The position numbers were made by a program, and so were the translations under genes. 32,584 nt of DNA from CAVAVT01 sp963592185. Its GTDB lineage: Bacteria; Bacillota; Negativicutes; Selenomonadales; Selenomonadaceae. Under the pieces are notes generated by a model, which ran no database searches, was not told the origin of the DNA, and was given only the letters and a program-made list of their open reading frames with translations. The DNA is taken from contig CAVAVT010000018.1 in NCBI GenBank assembly GCA_963592185.1, forward strand, positions 1 to 32,584, in the 5' to 3' direction. Numbering within the stretch: the first letter of the stretch is position 1; each line of letters begins with the position of its first letter. Of the stretch, positions 31,438 to 32,584 are shown piece after piece.

Positions 31438-31486
31438 GAACTACTGTTCTTGTATATATAATATCACGAACAATAGTTCCTGACAA
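31438..31486 (-). promoter_or_regulatory. SOS promoter with two LexA boxes
   Basis: TTGTCA (31486-31481) and TATTAT (31463-31458) are spaced 17 bp. A perfect GAAC-N4-GTTC box (31468-31479, plus-strand GAACAATAGTTC) lies inside the spacer. A second (31438-31449, GAACTACTGTTC) lies 9 bp downstream of the -10. A third, degenerate one (31423-31434) ends GAACATTCTTTC. The spacing fits a tightly repressed LexA-controlled promoter of the Gram-positive type. Confidence 0.85.
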
Positions 31487-31511
31487 GAGGTTTTTAGAAC
31501 AAATTTTCTAT

Positions 31512-32135
31512 TCAATTTTCACCTTCATAGCGGTACACCTCAACCCAATTGCGGTCAAAGGGAGTATAAAAATCTATCTCTCCGCCCTGGTCACCGGTTA
31601 CCCAGTCTCCTCCCTTGGGATTTTTGACTCCTCTAGCTTCAACTACCATTCCATTACCTATATAAATGGCTACGTGATGCTCAGGAATGCACACGATATC
31701 TCCACGCTTCAGATTATTTTTTACAGCTTTCCAGGAATATTTCTTAAAGCCTCCAATTGTCTGCAAATCAGCCCATATTGTATCTGCATCCCCGGTTTCC
31801 TGTCTGCCTCCATAGAGTCCCATATATGCCGGATTTTTCTTCCATGCATTTATAATGTCAAAACCAGCATAATCCAGTGCATGATATACCAAAGAGGAGC
31901 AGTCATAGTCCGGGCCTTCCCGTGACCCTGTATAAGGATGGCTGGCTGTAGCATTTTCCTTGCCCTGGGAATATCCGTGACTTTGGTCGTTAGCTATTCC
32001 AATGGCCCACTCCACAGCCTTCTCTATTTTAGCTTTTCCTGTGTTAGACATTGCTGTGGCTTCTGCTGTCAACCCCTGCCCCACCGCTGCAAAAAAACAC
32101 ACAGCTATAGCCAATATACGAATAAAAATTTTCAA
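31512..32135 (-). CDS. Secreted NlpC/P60-like or phage-type peptidoglycan hydrolase
   Basis: A 207-residue protein with a signal peptide (MKIFIRILAI to about residue 24, GLTA/EA). The mature part has a cysteine peptidase fold: nucleophile Cys79 in GPDYDCSSLVYHALDYAGFD, then histidine around 153-154 in RGDIVCIPEHHVAIYIGNGM. The WAIGIANDQSHGYSQ stretch ahead of the cysteine recalls the Amidase_5 phage endolysin group more than typical NlpC/P60. It likely cuts peptide bonds in the cell wall. The start is TTG at 32135, with AGAGGAGG at about 10 bases. Its 3' end lies just before the SOS promoter at 31486; no terminator is seen between them. Confidence 0.85.
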   Translation of the reverse strand: MKIFIRILAIAVCFFAAVGQGLTAEATAMSNTGKAKIEKAVEWAIGIANDQSHGYSQGKENATASHPYTGSREGPDYDCSSLVYHALDYAGFDIINAWKKNPAYMGLYGGRQETGDADTIWADLQTIGGFKKYSWKAVKNNLKRGDIVCIPEHHVAIYIGNGMVVEARGVKNPKGGDWVTGDQGGEIDFYTPFDRNWVEVYRYEGEN

Positions 32136-32189
32136 TATTATACAACCTCCTCTAAAATTAAGTATATTTTTCCAATATCTTTATGAAAG

Positions 32190-32228
32190 GTTTTTCCTGT
32201 GGAAAAACTTGAACAATGGCATTATAAT
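32190..32228 (+). promoter_or_regulatory. Palindromic promoter repeat, copy C (32265 gene)
   Basis: On the plus strand: GTTTTTCC-N3-GGAAAAAC, then TTGAACAATGGCA and TTATAAT. The -10 is TATAAT at 32223-32228 and the -35-like TGGAAA lies 17 bp upstream. It is the same element as copies A, B and D, here pointing to the plus-strand gene that follows. Confidence 0.75.
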
Positions 32229-32264
32229 ACCCATATATGAAAAATCCCTTTAAGGAGGATTGCC

Positions 32265-32528
32265 ATGATTACCGTTCAAGGCTCAGTTATAAAGGAGCAG
32301 GGCGTCACCTTTGCCATTATCGCTGTCAAACAGACAGTTACAAATTATACAGTCAGAGCTACAGAATTTCGCAGGGAAATATCTTATTATTTCCCCAATA
32401 TGCCGATAATACTGGTATCATTTGACAGTCAGGGACATCCACACTATTACGGCCGAAAGGATATTGTAGAGTTTCTCCAGTCCATCAATGTAAATCAGAT
32501 TCCATGGAAAGAATATCACATATATTAA
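32265..32528 (+). CDS. Small protein of unknown function
   Basis: An 87-residue protein I do not recognise. The predicted strand-rich N-terminus (MITVQGSVIKEQGVTFAIIA) is followed by a basic helix TVRATEFRREISYYFPNM and a HYYGRKDIVEFLQSI region. It is soluble, with no signal or membrane segment. AAGGAGG is 7 bases before the ATG. It has its own promoter copy and terminator, so it is a single-gene unit. Confidence 0.7.
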   Translation: MITVQGSVIKEQGVTFAIIAVKQTVTNYTVRATEFRREISYYFPNMPIILVSFDSQGHPHYYGRKDIVEFLQSINVNQIPWKEYHIY

Positions 32529-32534
32529 CAGGAA

Positions 32535-32583
32535 AAATGTCAGTACCACCAATTTCAATTGATGGCACTGACATTTATTTTTT
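32535..32583 (+). terminator. Terminator after the 32265 gene
   Basis: AAATGTCAGT and ACTGACATTT form the stem, with CCA/TGG also pairing, followed by a T-rich tail ATTTTTTT-like to the end of the window. Confidence 0.85.
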
Positions 32584-32584
32584 A

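Overview
The window looks like the chromosome of a low-to-mid GC Firmicute (Bacillota). Almost every gene has a strong AGGAGG-type ribosome binding site. There are two T-box leaders, an AUU-started infC, Rrf2, HxlR and HicAB regulators, LexA boxes of the GAAC-N4-GTTC type and flagellar motAB. The mix of hfq-miaA, the one-step LL-diaminopimelate aminotransferase dapL and a monoderm-style SOS division inhibitor would fit a Negativicutes or Clostridia member. The exact lineage is inference.

Left end (1-3000): a decayed mobile-element gene (a large N6-methylase/helicase type protein, broken by a frameshift, an in-frame stop and loss of both ends) is followed by an intact hicA-hicB toxin-antitoxin pair with its own promoter and palindromic operator. 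A small membrane protein gene lies on the opposite strand. Next (3047-6915, minus strand) is a partial tryptophan operon in the order trpF-trpC-trpB-trpA. It is preceded by a T-box leader with one UGG specifier loop but two consecutive T-box/terminator modules. No trpE, trpG or trpD is present.

Middle (6978-21805): nnr and acpS; motA-motB; a LysR regulator and dapL on the plus strand; an Rrf2 regulator overlapping a NifS-type cysteine desulfurase; dut-rarA; a UPF0173 hydrolase-miaA-hfq group; thiamine pyrophosphokinase; and infC-rpmI-rplT, followed beyond a terminator by a TrmH-type methyltransferase. Right part (21844-28785): an HxlR regulator, a SAM methyltransferase and a complete NikBC/Opp-like ABC importer, with a divergent small ABM-like protein behind a near-perfect HxlR-style palindrome. 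Then thrS with its own threonine T-box, a LysM/YneA-like protein under two LexA boxes, a secreted NlpC/P60-like hydrolase and an orphan 87-residue protein.

The most unusual signal is a dispersed 38-39 bp element found four times (10617, 28140, 31033 and 32190). It always points toward a gene and carries a -10 TATAAT, a conserved TGGCRT just upstream, and a short palindrome that contains the -35. It appears to be a shared promoter/operator cassette in front of motAB, hxlR, thrS and the orphan gene at 32265. The T-box with two terminator modules and the SOS-controlled LysM gene are the next most interesting items. No rRNA, tRNA, CRISPR array, insertion sequence or complete mobile element was recognised.
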